NCBI GenBank assembly: GCA_030834895.1
Contig: JAUQXA010000046.1
Span: forward strand, 46,153 to 110,152
Direction of reading: 5' to 3'
Origin: Anaerolineales bacterium
GTDB lineage: Bacteria; Chloroflexota; Anaerolineae; Anaerolineales; Villigracilaceae
DNA: 64,000 nucleotides
The notes under the pieces are model-generated. The model did no database searches. It was not told the DNA's origin and saw only the letters and a program-made list of their open reading frames with translations. Numbering within the stretch: the first letter of the stretch is position 1; each line of letters begins with the position of its first letter. The translations under genes and the position numbers were made by a program. Positions 15,732 through 24,231 of this stretch are shown one piece after another.

Positions 15732-18317
15732 ATGGTTGCAAAATCTGCTGAAAACAAAGTAAAGAACGGACTGCTGCCCACCCTTCCCATGCCAAAGGGA
15801 CTGCCCAAGGCGACGTTGACCGATAACGCCCGCCAGGTGCTGACCAAACGCTACGTCCGACGCGGTGAAGACGGCAAGCCCGCCGAAACGGTGGAGGAAA
15901 TGTTCTGGCGCGTGGCGTATCACGTGGCTAAGGTCGAGGAAGGATGGGGAGCCGACGTCGCCGAGCGCACCGTCGAATACTATCACCTGCTTTCCAGCAA
16001 GAAGTTTTTCCCGAACTCTCCTACTTTTACCGGTGCGGGAACTCCGTTGGGACAGTTGGCTGCGTGCTTTGTGCTTCCCATCTCCGATGATATGGGACGC
16101 AAAAGCTCGGGCATTTTCCAGACCCTGCGTGACGCGGCGTTAATCCAGCAGACGGGCGGCGGGAACGGATTCTCGTTCTCACGCCTGCGTCCAAAGGATT
16201 CCCTTGTCAATACCTCGGCGGGACGCGCCACGGGACCCGTCGGCTTCCTGCGGGTCTATGACCATGCGTTCGGTGAGGTGGCGCAGGGCGGTTCACGACG
16301 CGGTGCGAACATGGGCGTCCTGCGCGTTGACCATCCCGATGTGGAAGAGTTCATCGAGTGCAAGACCAACGAGAACCATATCACGAATTTCAACATTTCC
16401 GTCGGCATTACCGACGCCTTCATGCGCGCGGTGGAAAACGACGAGGATTGGGAACTGCGCTTCCCCGATCTTGCTGAAATGAAGGCACGGAATTTTGACG
16501 GCACACTGGAACAGGCCGAAGCCGAGGGCATCAAGATTCGAACCTACAAGACCGTCCGTGCGCGTGACCTGTTCAACAAGATCGTCAAGCAGGCGCATCA
16601 CAATGGCGAGCCGGGCGTCCTCTTTTTGGACGCGGCAAACCGCGAAAACCCTGTCCCCCACTTATATCCGTTGGAGTCGACGAACCCGTGCGGCGAGCAA
16701 TGGCTTGGACCTTACGAGAACTGCTGCCTTGGCTCGGTCAATCTCAACGAGCATTGCGGAGCCAACAACACGGTGGATTGGGAAACATTACGCCAGTCCG
16801 TCGTCACTTCCACCCGTTTTCTCGATGACGTGGTGGAGGCGAACGGGTATGTGCCGTCTGTTCCGCAACTCAAGGAAGCCGCGCACCGCGCCCGCCGCAT
16901 CGGACTTGGAATCATGGGGCTTGCGGACTTGATGTACCACGTGGGCGTGCGTTACGGCTCGAAGGAAGGTCAGGAGTTTGGCGCGCAAATTATGGAGTTC
17001 GTCCGCTATCATGCGATGAAGACCAGCGTGGAGCTTGCCATCGAGCGCGGACCCTTCCCCGCCATCGAAGGTTCCATTTACGATATGGACGACATGCGCT
17101 GGACTCCCCCACACCCGCTGGCAAAATATCAGAATAACTGGAACAGGCCCGAGGTCGAGTGGAATTTGGTGGCGGATGGAATCCGTCAGCATGGAATCCG
17201 CAATGCAGCGCAGACCACCGTCGCGCCCACTGGCACAATCGCCACCGTCGCGGGATGCGAAGGCTACGGCTGCGAACCCGTCTTCGCGCTGGCGTACATC
17301 CGCCACGTCAACGACAACGGCAAGGATTTGCAACTCACCTACGCTAGTCCGCGCTTCGATGAGGCATTGAAGAAACTCGGCTTGGGAGAAGAGAAGCGGC
17401 AGGAGATCGTCGAGCAGGTGATGAGCCAGGGGACTTGTCAGCACGTCGCCGAACTGCCGCAGAACATTCGCGATACGTTCGTGGTCTCGTCCGATGTGAC
17501 CGCCGAGGAGCACGTGCGGATGCAAGCCGCCCTGCAAGCCTTTGTGGACAATTCGCTCTCGAAGACGGTCAACTTCCCCGAAGGCGCCACCGAGGCAGAC
17601 GTGGCGATTGCCTATCAACTGGCTTGGGAACTCGGCTGCAAGGGGATCACGGTCTACGTGACGGGTTCACGCGATAAGGTGGTTTTGGAGACGAAGGCCA
17701 CAGCGGAGAAGAAAGCTCCCGCGCCCGAACCTGCCCAGCCCGCCGCTTCGACTGCGCTCAGCGTGGAACCCACAGCGATCTTGTGGCACGGGACAAAGAA
17801 GCCGCGCCCGAAGGCTCTGCCCGGTCGGACGTACAACATCGACACCCCCGTCGGCAAGGCGTTTATCACCATCAACGAAAACGGCGGAACACAGCCCTTC
17901 GAGGCGTTCATCAACACCGCCAAGGCTGGCTCGGAAATTGCCGCCGTCTCCGAGGCGATTGGACGGCTGATCTCGTACATTTTGCGCCTTGCTTCGCCCG
18001 TCGCCCCGCTGGACAGGATGCGGGAAGTCATCATCCAACTGATCGGCATCGGCGGCGGACGTTCGCTGGGCTTCGGTCCCAACCGCGTGCGCTCCCTGCC
18101 CGACGGCATCGGTCAGGTGTTGGACCAGTACCTGAACGAGAAGAACGGCGTGAATACTGATGAGGTAAAGTCGAACGGCAACGGGCAACATCACGAAGAA
18201 CCGCCGTCCGCGCACAAGATGAGGATCGGCGACATCTGTCCCGAATGCGGAGAGGCGGCGGTGGTGAACGAAGAGGGATGCAGGAAGTGCTACGCCTGCG
18301 GGTTTAGTGAGTGCTGA
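15732..18317 (+). CDS. nrdJ: Adenosylcobalamin-dependent (class II) ribonucleotide reductase
   Basis: This enzyme makes deoxyribonucleotides using vitamin B12 instead of a tyrosyl radical and works with or without oxygen. The 861-residue protein has substrate-site motifs ([23 protein letters not shown]), the radical-site NPCGEQ segment, [14 protein letters not shown], and a C-terminal zinc-ribbon-like tail ([26 protein letters not shown]) thought to shuttle electrons. GGAGAG precedes the ATG. No intein interrupts it. A Pro/Ala-rich linker near residue 670 contains ASTALSVEP, encoded by DNA that resembles a dispersed repeat fragment. A second copy of the tail lies at 18741-18836. Confidence 0.96.
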   Translation: MVAKSAENKVKNGLLPTLPMPKGLPKATLTDNARQVLTKRYVRRGEDGKPAETVEEMFWRVAYHVAKVEEGWGADVAERTVEYYHLLSSKKFFPNSPTFTGAGTPLGQLAACFVLPISDDMGRKSSGIFQTLRDAALIQQTGGGNGFSFSRLRPKDSLVNTSAGRATGPVGFLRVYDHAFGEVAQGGSRRGANMGVLRVDHPDVEEFIECKTNENHITNFNISVGITDAFMRAVENDEDWELRFPDLAEMKARNFDGTLEQAEAEGIKIRTYKTVRARDLFNKIVKQAHHNGEPGVLFLDAANRENPVPHLYPLESTNPCGEQWLGPYENCCLGSVNLNEHCGANNTVDWETLRQSVVTSTRFLDDVVEANGYVPSVPQLKEAAHRARRIGLGIMGLADLMYHVGVRYGSKEGQEFGAQIMEFVRYHAMKTSVELAIERGPFPAIEGSIYDMDDMRWTPPHPLAKYQNNWNRPEVEWNLVADGIRQHGIRNAAQTTVAPTGTIATVAGCEGYGCEPVFALAYIRHVNDNGKDLQLTYASPRFDEALKKLGLGEEKRQEIVEQVMSQGTCQHVAELPQNIRDTFVVSSDVTAEEHVRMQAALQAFVDNSLSKTVNFPEGATEADVAIAYQLAWELGCKGITVYVTGSRDKVVLETKATAEKKAPAPEPAQPAASTALSVEPTAILWHGTKKPRPKALPGRTYNIDTPVGKAFITINENGGTQPFEAFINTAKAGSEIAAVSEAIGRLISYILRLASPVAPLDRMREVIIQLIGIGGGRSLGFGPNRVRSLPDGIGQVLDQYLNEKNGVNTDEVKSNGNGQHHEEPPSAHKMRIGDICPECGEAAVVNEEGCRKCYACGFSEC

Positions 18318-18325
18318 TATTAAAG

Positions 18326-18358
18326 AAACCTCGGAGGTCTCACAGACCTCCGAGGTTT
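18326..18358. repeat. Perfect 15-bp hairpin AAACCTCGGAGGTCT
   Basis: A perfect 15-bp stem with a 3-base loop sits right after the nrdJ stop. It resembles the hairpins at 26875, 31943 and 58553, and may act as a terminator or mRNA-end stabiliser although no clear T-run follows. Confidence 0.7.
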
Positions 18359-18372
18359 GGTAAGAGGTCAAC

Positions 18373-18741
18373 ATGCAAAGCAAAGCCCCAACCGTGGACG
18401 AATATTTGCTCGAAGCGCCAGAGGAACGCAAAGCCGCGCTGACCAAACTGCGCGACTTGTGCCGCAAATACCTCAAAGGCTTCGAGGAGAGCATGGAATA
18501 CGGCATGCCCAACTACAAACGGAACGATGTGGCGGAGGTAGGCTTCGCCAGCCAGAAGCATTTCATTGCCTTGTATATCCTGCGCACAGACGTGATGAAA
18601 TCCCACGCCGACCGGTTGAAAGGCACGGGCATCTCGCATGGCAAGGGCTGTATCCGCTACTCGAAGCACGAACGCATCGACTTCGACGTGGTCGAAAGCC
18701 TGTTGAAGGCGACGGTCGAGTCCAGGGGGCAGGTGTGTTAG
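18373..18741 (+). CDS. DUF1801 family protein (YdhG-like)
   Basis: The 122-residue protein shows the DUF1801 pattern: TVDEYLLEAPEERKAALTKLRDLCRK, then EESMEYGMPNYKRN, FASQKHFIALYI, and a short C-terminal GKGCIRYSKHERIDF. The family has an iron-chaperone-like fold (frataxin-like YdhG) but no firm biochemical role. It stands between nrdJ and a duplicated fragment of the nrdJ 3' end, which suggests that it arrived together with that duplication. Confidence 0.82.
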   Translation: MQSKAPTVDEYLLEAPEERKAALTKLRDLCRKYLKGFEESMEYGMPNYKRNDVAEVGFASQKHFIALYILRTDVMKSHADRLKGTGISHGKGCIRYSKHERIDFDVVESLLKATVESRGQVC

Positions 18742-18836
18742 TTCCCAGGTGCGGCGAGGCGGCGGTGATGAATGAGGAAGGTTGCACGGGCAACGTGCGC
18801 CCAGAGTGCTACGCCTGCGGGTTTAGTGAGTGCTAG
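18741..18836 (+). pseudogene. Duplicated 3' end of nrdJ (orphan zinc-ribbon tail)
   Basis: Starting on the last base of the DUF1801 stop codon, in another frame, the DNA encodes RCGEAAVMNEEGC, a 7-residue replacement (TGNVRPE), then CYACGFSEC and a stop. This matches the NrdJ C-terminus; the last 29 coding bases are identical to nrdJ. No start codon or ribosome-binding site is evident, so it is a fragment rather than a gene. Confidence 0.8.
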
Positions 18837-18855
18837 GTTGAAAGTTGGAAAGTTG

Positions 18856-18884
18856 AGCGGGCGAGTTTTCTCGCCCGCTTTTTT
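18856..18884 (+). terminator. Intrinsic terminator of the nrdJ region
   Basis: AGCGGGCGAG and CTCGCCCGCT form a perfect 10-bp stem with a TTTT loop, followed by a T-run. Confidence 0.88.
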
Positions 18885-18889
18885 ATATA

Positions 18890-19530
18890 TTAGGGGTTAT
18901 GACCTTTTAATGGATTTTCATCATCCTCCGCCCAATTCAATGGATTACATTCGATATAACGGCGAATGGCATCAAGTTCTTCTCGTTGCGAATGACACGC
19001 TCATAATAATTTCTTTGCCAAATGCCTGATTCATTTAATTCGTCATGGATGCGTTTTGTGACGGAAGATTTAAAACCCGAAATAAATGATCCCAATGAAC
19101 GCGGTTTCATCCGCGTGGTTGGCGGTTGTCGTAGGGGCGGACGGCCGTCCGCCCTTACATGAATACCATCCTCCCCCATAGGGCTGTTGACCCCTACCAA
19201 ACCGTCCGCCCCTACACCATGCGCATCATCATATTCAATCCACACGATTCCATGAACATGGTTTGGCATCACGACAAATTCTTCAGGGTGAAGGCGGATC
19301 TCTTTGCGGATGTCTACGGATGCGAACCATTCCTCCCGTACGATTTCGCCTTTGCGACTCAATATCACCTCACCATCGATAATTTCCCCAAATAATATAT
19401 TTCGCTGAAACGTCACAAGGGTGACAAAATACGCGCCGGGTTGGGTGTAGTCATAACCCTGCAAGCGGATGGAATGCCTGCCGGTAGCGGTGTCGAAGGG
19501 ACGATGATATTTTTGCGGGTCGAATTTCAT
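18890..19530 (-). pseudogene. REP-associated tyrosine transposase (RAYT), frameshifted near its C-terminus
   Basis: The protein begins MKFDPQKYHRPFDTATGRHS and has the Y1 transposase motifs VVMPNHVHGIVWI (HUH histidines) and catalytic tyrosine in WQRNYYERVIRNE. The frame as read stops at 18937, but one frame over the expected family C-terminus continues (LDAIRRYIECNPLNWAED, then DENPLKGHNP) to a stop at 18890, so one base appears lost near 18980. An 85-bp palindrome-ended repeat (19131-19215) is inserted in frame between the HUH motif and the tyrosine. Sequencing error would also explain the frameshift. Confidence 0.85.
19131..19215. repeat. GTAGGGGCG palindromic repeat inserted in frame in the RAYT gene
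   Basis: The ends GTAGGGGCGGACGG and CCGTCCGCCCCTAC are perfect 14-bp inverted repeats; a second copy of the left arm's complement lies at 19145-19158. It adds a Gly/Arg/Asp/Pro-rich segment to the transposase. It is related to 15637-15704 and 50323-50382. Confidence 0.75.
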
Positions 19531-19618
19531 ACATCCTCATGAATCGGAGCGGACTGTCGTCTGATTTGATGATGAGTTTATTGGGGGCTCATTCGTCCGA
19601 ACTTTTGCGCCCAAACTT

Positions 19619-19818
19619 TCACCAGAGCAATAATCCACCACCGACCATGATCAGGGTCAGCCCTAGAATGAGGATCAGGTTGAACCCACAGAGATGTGGT
19701 ACGCGTCCACGATGGTCAACGTCTGGTACGGCGCCACTTCATGGATGATTCTGCCATCCTTATCCGGCGCTGCGGGCACGATCATGCCAAAGGGAGTCGG
19801 TGTGGCATAGCCTTTCGT
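19619..19818 (-). pseudogene. Remnant of a LysM-type membrane protein
   Basis: On the minus strand one frame reads TPTPFGMIVPAAPDKDG and IIHEVAPYQTLTIVDAYHIS, which resembles a LysM domain preceded by a Pro-rich spacer, then hits a stop. One frame over, directly downstream, NLILILGLTLIMVGGGLLLW is a membrane helix ending at a stop. The middle is missing and no start is seen. Apart from this, the gene-free stretch 19531-19838 shows nothing recognisable. Confidence 0.5.
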
Positions 19819-19838
19819 GTCTTACCAATTCAGAAACC

Positions 19839-20864
19839 TTACCGCCAAAACGTCGGCAGGAAAATTCTCAGGGCGACGTCCAACAGCAAGCCGAGCATGA
19901 AGATCGAGCCAAAGGAGCGGTTGTTGCGGAAGGCGATGGGGGCGAAGTACAGCGGCCAGCCGCCCTGTCCATCAGGGAAGCCTTCGGGACGAGTCTCAGG
20001 CTTGGGTTTGGTCAATGGAGGAAGGCTTTCACGCAGGGCGGGAATTGCAAACAGGACGATCAACATGACAGGCGTGAAGAACTTTGTCAAAATCAGATAA
20101 CCCGTGAAAAGATACGGCAGGATCATCATTGCCATCACGGAATAGCGCGCGGCTTTTTCTCCGATGACCACCGGCAATGTGTGGATGTTCTTGGCTTTGT
20201 CCACCTGGATTTTGTCGATGTGCTTGCCGAAAATGACAGTGGTTACGCCCAGCACATAGGGGAGGCTGGCGATGGCAACTGACCAGTTCCATTGGTGGGT
20301 GAGGACGTAGTATCCGCCGCCGATCATTAGCGGACCCCAGACTACCAGCACAGCAACCTCGCCAAGCCCCAGCCCTTTCAGGGGCCAGGTGTAGAACAGG
20401 ACGAAGAACGCACCCGAAGCAAGCAGAATCCAGATCATCGGGTCGTTGGCGTTGACGAAGATGAGGTACAGTCCAGCCGCGAGGGCGAGAAGGCCGGTCA
20501 CCGCGAAATAGGTCAGGTGCTGACGTTTGGTCATCAGTCCCGATGCGATAGGCTGCGCGCCGTACATGGTGCGGTAGTAGTTGTCCTTGTCCACGCCGCG
20601 CACGAAGTCGGTGTAATCGTTGAAGATGTTGTTGCTGGCGTGCGCCATGATGAGTCCGAAGGCAAGCGCAAGCCAGGGGATGAAACTGAACGAACCGTCA
20701 CGCCAGGCGAAGAGTCCGGCAAGGGCGGCGGAGATAAAAGTCATGACGAGAACTGCGGCGCGGGTGGAGATCAACCACCTTGAGATCACATCGAGTCTGT
20801 CCCACTCATCTTTCGATACTTCGGGAATCACGTTCAAAGCTTTCTTCCACATTGTAAAGTTCAT
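19839..20864 (-). CDS. UbiA-family prenyltransferase (MenA-like)
   Basis: The 341-residue integral membrane protein has about nine hydrophobic helices and the two aspartate-rich prenyl-diphosphate motifs of the UbiA superfamily (NNIFNDYTDFVRGVD and DKIQVDKAKN). Members attach an isoprenoid tail to an aromatic acceptor; quinone biosynthesis (1,4-dihydroxy-2-naphthoate polyprenyltransferase) is the most likely role, but no other men genes are nearby. An extra about 50-residue segment near the C-terminus (PLTKPKPETRPEGFPDG) is soluble. AGGAGAG precedes the ATG. Confidence 0.8.
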   Translation of the reverse strand: MNFTMWKKALNVIPEVSKDEWDRLDVISRWLISTRAAVLVMTFISAALAGLFAWRDGSFSFIPWLALAFGLIMAHASNNIFNDYTDFVRGVDKDNYYRTMYGAQPIASGLMTKRQHLTYFAVTGLLALAAGLYLIFVNANDPMIWILLASGAFFVLFYTWPLKGLGLGEVAVLVVWGPLMIGGGYYVLTHQWNWSVAIASLPYVLGVTTVIFGKHIDKIQVDKAKNIHTLPVVIGEKAARYSVMAMMILPYLFTGYLILTKFFTPVMLIVLFAIPALRESLPPLTKPKPETRPEGFPDGQGGWPLYFAPIAFRNNRSFGSIFMLGLLLDVALRIFLPTFWR

Positions 20865-20954
20865 TTGTTACTCTCCTTATTACTAAAGTTTGGGTGAATA
20901 GACGAAAACAAATACCAATAATGTTTGACCCCCGCCGTCCCGCCTGACGGGACA

Positions 20955-20992
20955 CCTCCCCCAAATTCCAAGAGCGTGGAGTTTGGGGGAGG
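20955..20992. repeat. Hairpin CCTCCCCCAAATTCCA / TGGAGTTTGGGGGAGG
   Basis: A 16-bp near-perfect inverted repeat follows the phosphofructokinase stop (on its downstream side), next to a smaller GTCCCG/CGGGAC hairpin at 20938-20953. It may end transcription of that gene. Confidence 0.6.
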
Positions 20993-21002
20993 AGAAATTG
21001 AA

Positions 21003-22247
21003 TTACATCTCGCTGGTCATGATGAAGAGCGGCTTCATCTCGAATTTTTCATATTTCGGGCGATAGCGGTCTGTATCGTAGAATTGCGCCACGTTGACGA
21101 GTTTCTTGGTCGAGGTGATGATGTCGAGCGGAACGTTGTCATAACGGCCGTTCTTCAGAACTACCAGCCTGCCGTGGATGTTGTTCAATACCAGGTCGAG
21201 GGCGAGGTTGCCGAAAGCCATCGGGACAATCGAGTCAATCGCGTCGGGGTCGCCGCCGCGCACCATGTAGCCGATCTTCTGGGTGATGGTCTCGACCTTC
21301 CTGCCGTTGTTGTATTTGGGCGAAAGTTCCTTGATTTTTTCCGAAACCAGGTCGCCGATGCCGCCCAGTTTTGCGTGACCATACGCGTCGGTGGAGCGGT
21401 CCTGGAAGACCATCTCGCCGCCTTCGTACATGGCGCCTTCCGACATCAACAGCACGGAATAACGGCTGGGATTGTGGTTGCGGTCCTGGACAAGCAGGTC
21501 GGTCAGGTGTTCAATGTTGAACTTGTGTTCGGGGATCACACAGCGATGGGCCGCGCCCGCCATGGTGGGAAGCATGGCGGTGAACCCGGCATAACGCCCG
21601 AACACTTCGAGCACCAGGAAGCGCTCATGCGAACCAGCGATGGTGCGCAGGCTGTTGGTCAACGCGATGGTGCGGGTGACGCAGGTGCTGAATCCGATGC
21701 AGTAATCGGTGCCGGGCACATCGTTGTCCATCGTCTTCGGGATGGCGACCACCTTGAAGCCTTCCTGATAGAGGCGCACGCCGTAGCTGAGCGTATCGTC
21801 ACCGCCGATGGGGATCATGGTATTGATGCCGAGGAAGTCCAGGTTTTTGAGCACCTCGGGAGTCAGGTCGTTGATCTCCTCCTTGTACTGGTCCTTCAAA
21901 TGTTCGGGGACCCTGTCCTTTTTTACTTTGGCTGGGTTTGTGCGCGAAGAGTGGAGGAAGGTCCCGCCTGTGCGTCCCGCGCGGTTGACCACTTCCTCGG
22001 TCAGGACTTGATAATTGGCGCTGTTATCAGCATCCTTGTCACGGATGATGTCCACCAGCCCGGCCCAGCCGCGGCGGATGCCGATCACCTGATAGCCTTC
22101 ACGCAACGCACGAAACGTCACAGCGCGAATGGCGGGGTTCAACCCCGGCACGTCGCCTCCCCCGGTCAAAATACCAATTACACCTTTCTTTTTATTGCTC
22201 ATTGCAACCTCACTTTGTTGGATTTTTTTAGAAGATTTTTTGCTCAT
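21003..22247 (-). CDS. pfp: 6-phosphofructokinase, PPi-dependent-type motifs
   Basis: The enzyme phosphorylates fructose 6-phosphate. Nucleotide or PPi-site glycine motif ILTGGGDVPGLNPAIR, the GGDDT motif (residues 148-152) and PKTMDND (Lys171) are present. ATP-dependent enzymes have GGDGS; the second Asp and the following lysine are the established markers of pyrophosphate-dependent PFK, so reversible PPi use is inferred. Length is 414 residues. GAGG lies 8 nt before the ATG at 22247; another ATG at 22202 (MSNKKKGVIGIL) also has GAGG and would remove a Lys-rich 15-residue extension. A long open frame on the other strand (20925-22415) is a shadow. Confidence 0.9.
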   Translation of the reverse strand: MSKKSSKKIQQSEVAMSNKKKGVIGILTGGGDVPGLNPAIRAVTFRALREGYQVIGIRRGWAGLVDIIRDKDADNSANYQVLTEEVVNRAGRTGGTFLHSSRTNPAKVKKDRVPEHLKDQYKEEINDLTPEVLKNLDFLGINTMIPIGGDDTLSYGVRLYQEGFKVVAIPKTMDNDVPGTDYCIGFSTCVTRTIALTNSLRTIAGSHERFLVLEVFGRYAGFTAMLPTMAGAAHRCVIPEHKFNIEHLTDLLVQDRNHNPSRYSVLLMSEGAMYEGGEMVFQDRSTDAYGHAKLGGIGDLVSEKIKELSPKYNNGRKVETITQKIGYMVRGGDPDAIDSIVPMAFGNLALDLVLNNIHGRLVVLKNGRYDNVPLDIITSTKKLVNVAQFYDTDRYRPKYEKFEMKPLFIMTSEM

Positions 22248-22341
22248 GGGAGCAGCCTCGCTTTTATTATTTTGGAAGGAATTTTTCGTTTAAGGCGCAA
22301 TTTTATCTCAAAGCAGGTTATGTGTGGAACTGGGTTTTTTT

Positions 22342-23238
22342 TTACCCTTCTCCAATTTCGGGCAGAGGTTCGACAGGTACACGGCTGGCAAGATAATTTT
22401 CCACCAGGAAGATGATCAGCGCCACCCAGACGATGCCAAAACCGATCAACTGGTTGTGGCTGAACGGTTCCTTGTAGATGAACACGCCGATCAGAAATTG
22501 CAAGGTTGGGGCGATGTATTGAAGCAGACCCACCACCCACAACGGGATGGAACGCGCGGCGGAGGCAAACAAAAGCAACGGGACAGTTGTTACCAACCCG
22601 GCGCCGATCATCAATAGGTCAGAAACAAGCCCTGTGTGGAAGAAGGCTCCATCTCCATTCGCTTCGGCAAATAGAAGAAAGCCAACCGCCGGGATGAAAA
22701 GGATTCCTGTTTCGACAGTCAGACCGTAGAGTGAACCGAGTGGCGAGAGCTTCTTCACCAATCCATACAAACCGAATGAAAACGCCAGCGAGAGTGCGAT
22801 ATAGGGCAGACGTCCATATACCACAGTGAGATAGGTCACACCAAGCGTGGCAAGGATGACGGGAATCCATTGCCCGAAGCGGAGACGTTCCTTGAGGAAG
22901 ATAACTCCCAGCAGGACGCTGATAAGGGGGTTGATGAAATAACCGAGGCTGGTCTCGACAATATAGTTCTTGTTGACTGCCCAGACATACATGGTCCAGT
23001 TGAAGCCGATCAACAGCGCGGCGATGAGATATATCCACAGGTTTTTGGATCTTGCCGTCGCGCGGAAATCCACCCACTGCCCGGTCAAAAGGATGATGAC
23101 CATCAACAGGACGAAGGACCAGATGATGCGATGGCTGATCAACTGAAAAGCGCTGATATGATGCAGGAACTTCCAATAGATGGGGAAAAATCCCCAAAAC
23201 ACGTATGCGCCGATTCCGTACAGAATTCCTTTTTTCAT
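22342..23238 (-). CDS. rarD: RarD-type EamA permease
   Basis: From the ATG at 23238, preceded by an excellent AAGGAG, the protein has 298 residues and ten predicted membrane helices (MKKGILYGIGAYVFWGFFPI at the start, FNWTMYVWAVN, SLGYFINPLISVLLG), as in the RarD subgroup of drug/metabolite transporters. Substrates of RarD proteins are not well defined; the name comes from a chloramphenicol-sensitivity annotation. The in-frame extension back to 23355 would run through a terminator hairpin and is rejected. Confidence 0.88.
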   Translation of the reverse strand: MKKGILYGIGAYVFWGFFPIYWKFLHHISAFQLISHRIIWSFVLLMVIILLTGQWVDFRATARSKNLWIYLIAALLIGFNWTMYVWAVNKNYIVETSLGYFINPLISVLLGVIFLKERLRFGQWIPVILATLGVTYLTVVYGRLPYIALSLAFSFGLYGLVKKLSPLGSLYGLTVETGILFIPAVGFLLFAEANGDGAFFHTGLVSDLLMIGAGLVTTVPLLLFASAARSIPLWVVGLLQYIAPTLQFLIGVFIYKEPFSHNQLIGFGIVWVALIIFLVENYLASRVPVEPLPEIGEG

Positions 23239-23278
23239 CGATGCTCCTTGGAAAAACAAAATATGATTAAAACAGTAC

Positions 23279-23308
23279 AAAAAAAGACCTTGCTTCCCTG
23301 GCAAGGTC
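23279..23308 (-). terminator. Terminator after the Ser/Thr kinase gene
   Basis: On the minus strand GACCTTGC / GCAAGGTC form an 8-bp stem with a 7-base loop, followed by a run of seven T. It separates the kinase from rarD. Confidence 0.85.
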
Positions 23309-23333
23309 TCTGATGAGTATGGAGTTTTCGCTC

Positions 23334-24164
23334 TTATAACTTTCTCAAATACCATTTGCCTGAAACGACTTCGGCCACGTCGCGGGCAAGTTCACCGGCG
23401 CTGGCATAACGGTCGTTTGGGTCTTTTGCCATGGCCTTCGCAACCACCTCCTGCCAGACCGCAGGAACCCTGTTTTTTACGGAATGGATGTCGGGAATGG
23501 GTGTTTCGACATGGGCCTTGATCAGCGCCGTCACCGAGTTGATGGAAAAAGGGAGTTGCCCGGTAAGCAGGCGGAACAGCACGATTCCCAGGGCGTAAAC
23601 ATCGGCGCGACCGTCCATGGGGTCGCCAAGGACCTGTTCGGGACTCATGTATGCGGGCGTGCCGACCAGCCAGGTGCCGTCATCGTCCTTTACCGTGGTG
23701 GACTTTGCGATGCCGAAGTCGGAGAGGAAAATCTCCCCAGTGGAGTCGAACAGGAAGTTGGAGGGTTTCACATCGCGATGGATGATGTCGCGCGCGTGCG
23801 CGGCGTCCAGCGCCTCGGCAATGCGTTTAAAGAGGTGTGCAATCTCGGTCAGCTTGAGTTCCTCTTTTTGCAGGCGGTCGGCAAGCGACCCTCCCGCCAT
23901 GTGACGCATGACGATGTAGGGTTGTTCTCCGTACCAGCCGAAATCATAGATCGGCACGATACACGGATGCTCCAGCGCGGCGATCATTTCAGCCTCCTGT
24001 TGGAAGAAGTCACGGTATACCTTTTCCAACGTTCGGTTGTACATTAATACTTTGATAACAACATGCCGTTGGATGTACGGGTCGCGTGCCAGGAAAATGA
24101 TTCCCATTCCGCCGTGCGCGAGTTCCTGCTCGATCTCATAACGCCCAATTGTGGTGATTTCCAT
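23334..24164 (-). CDS. Hanks-type Ser/Thr protein kinase, soluble
   Basis: The 276-residue protein is essentially only the kinase domain: glycine loop ELAHGGMGIIFLA, catalytic lysine in VVIKVL, HRDVKPSN, DFGIAK and the activation-segment GTPAYMSPEQ. There is no membrane helix or sensor domain, which is shorter than most bacterial kinases of this type. It would phosphorylate Ser/Thr of unknown targets in the cytoplasm. It has its own promoter (24194-24222) and terminator, so it is a monocistronic unit between rarD and sbcC. Confidence 0.92.
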   Translation of the reverse strand: MEITTIGRYEIEQELAHGGMGIIFLARDPYIQRHVVIKVLMYNRTLEKVYRDFFQQEAEMIAALEHPCIVPIYDFGWYGEQPYIVMRHMAGGSLADRLQKEELKLTEIAHLFKRIAEALDAAHARDIIHRDVKPSNFLFDSTGEIFLSDFGIAKSTTVKDDDGTWLVGTPAYMSPEQVLGDPMDGRADVYALGIVLFRLLTGQLPFSINSVTALIKAHVETPIPDIHSVKNRVPAVWQEVVAKAMAKDPNDRYASAGELARDVAEVVSGKWYLRKL

Positions 24165-24193
24165 TTTTTTTCTGCCAATTGTCAGGATGCGAT

Positions 24194-24222
24194 AGTATAG
24201 AACAGTTTATTGGATATGACAA
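24194..24222 (-). promoter_or_regulatory. Promoter of the kinase gene (TTGTCA-17-TATACT)
   Basis: On the minus strand TTGTCA (24217-24222) and TATACT (24194-24199) are 17 bp apart, giving a leader of about 25 nt. Confidence 0.75.
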
Positions 24223-24231
24223 CATTCCCGG

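Noticed and set aside
18890..18940. Programmed frameshift in the RAYT gene
   Set aside because: The sequence at the shift (GAGAAGAACTT) is not a slippery heptamer of the usual kind and the repeat insertion also suggests decay; a plain deletion or sequencing error is simpler.
20925..22415. Long plus-strand open frame of 496 codons
   Set aside because: It lies opposite the phosphofructokinase gene; its composition (many His, Asp, Val) is that of an antisense shadow and no family is visible.
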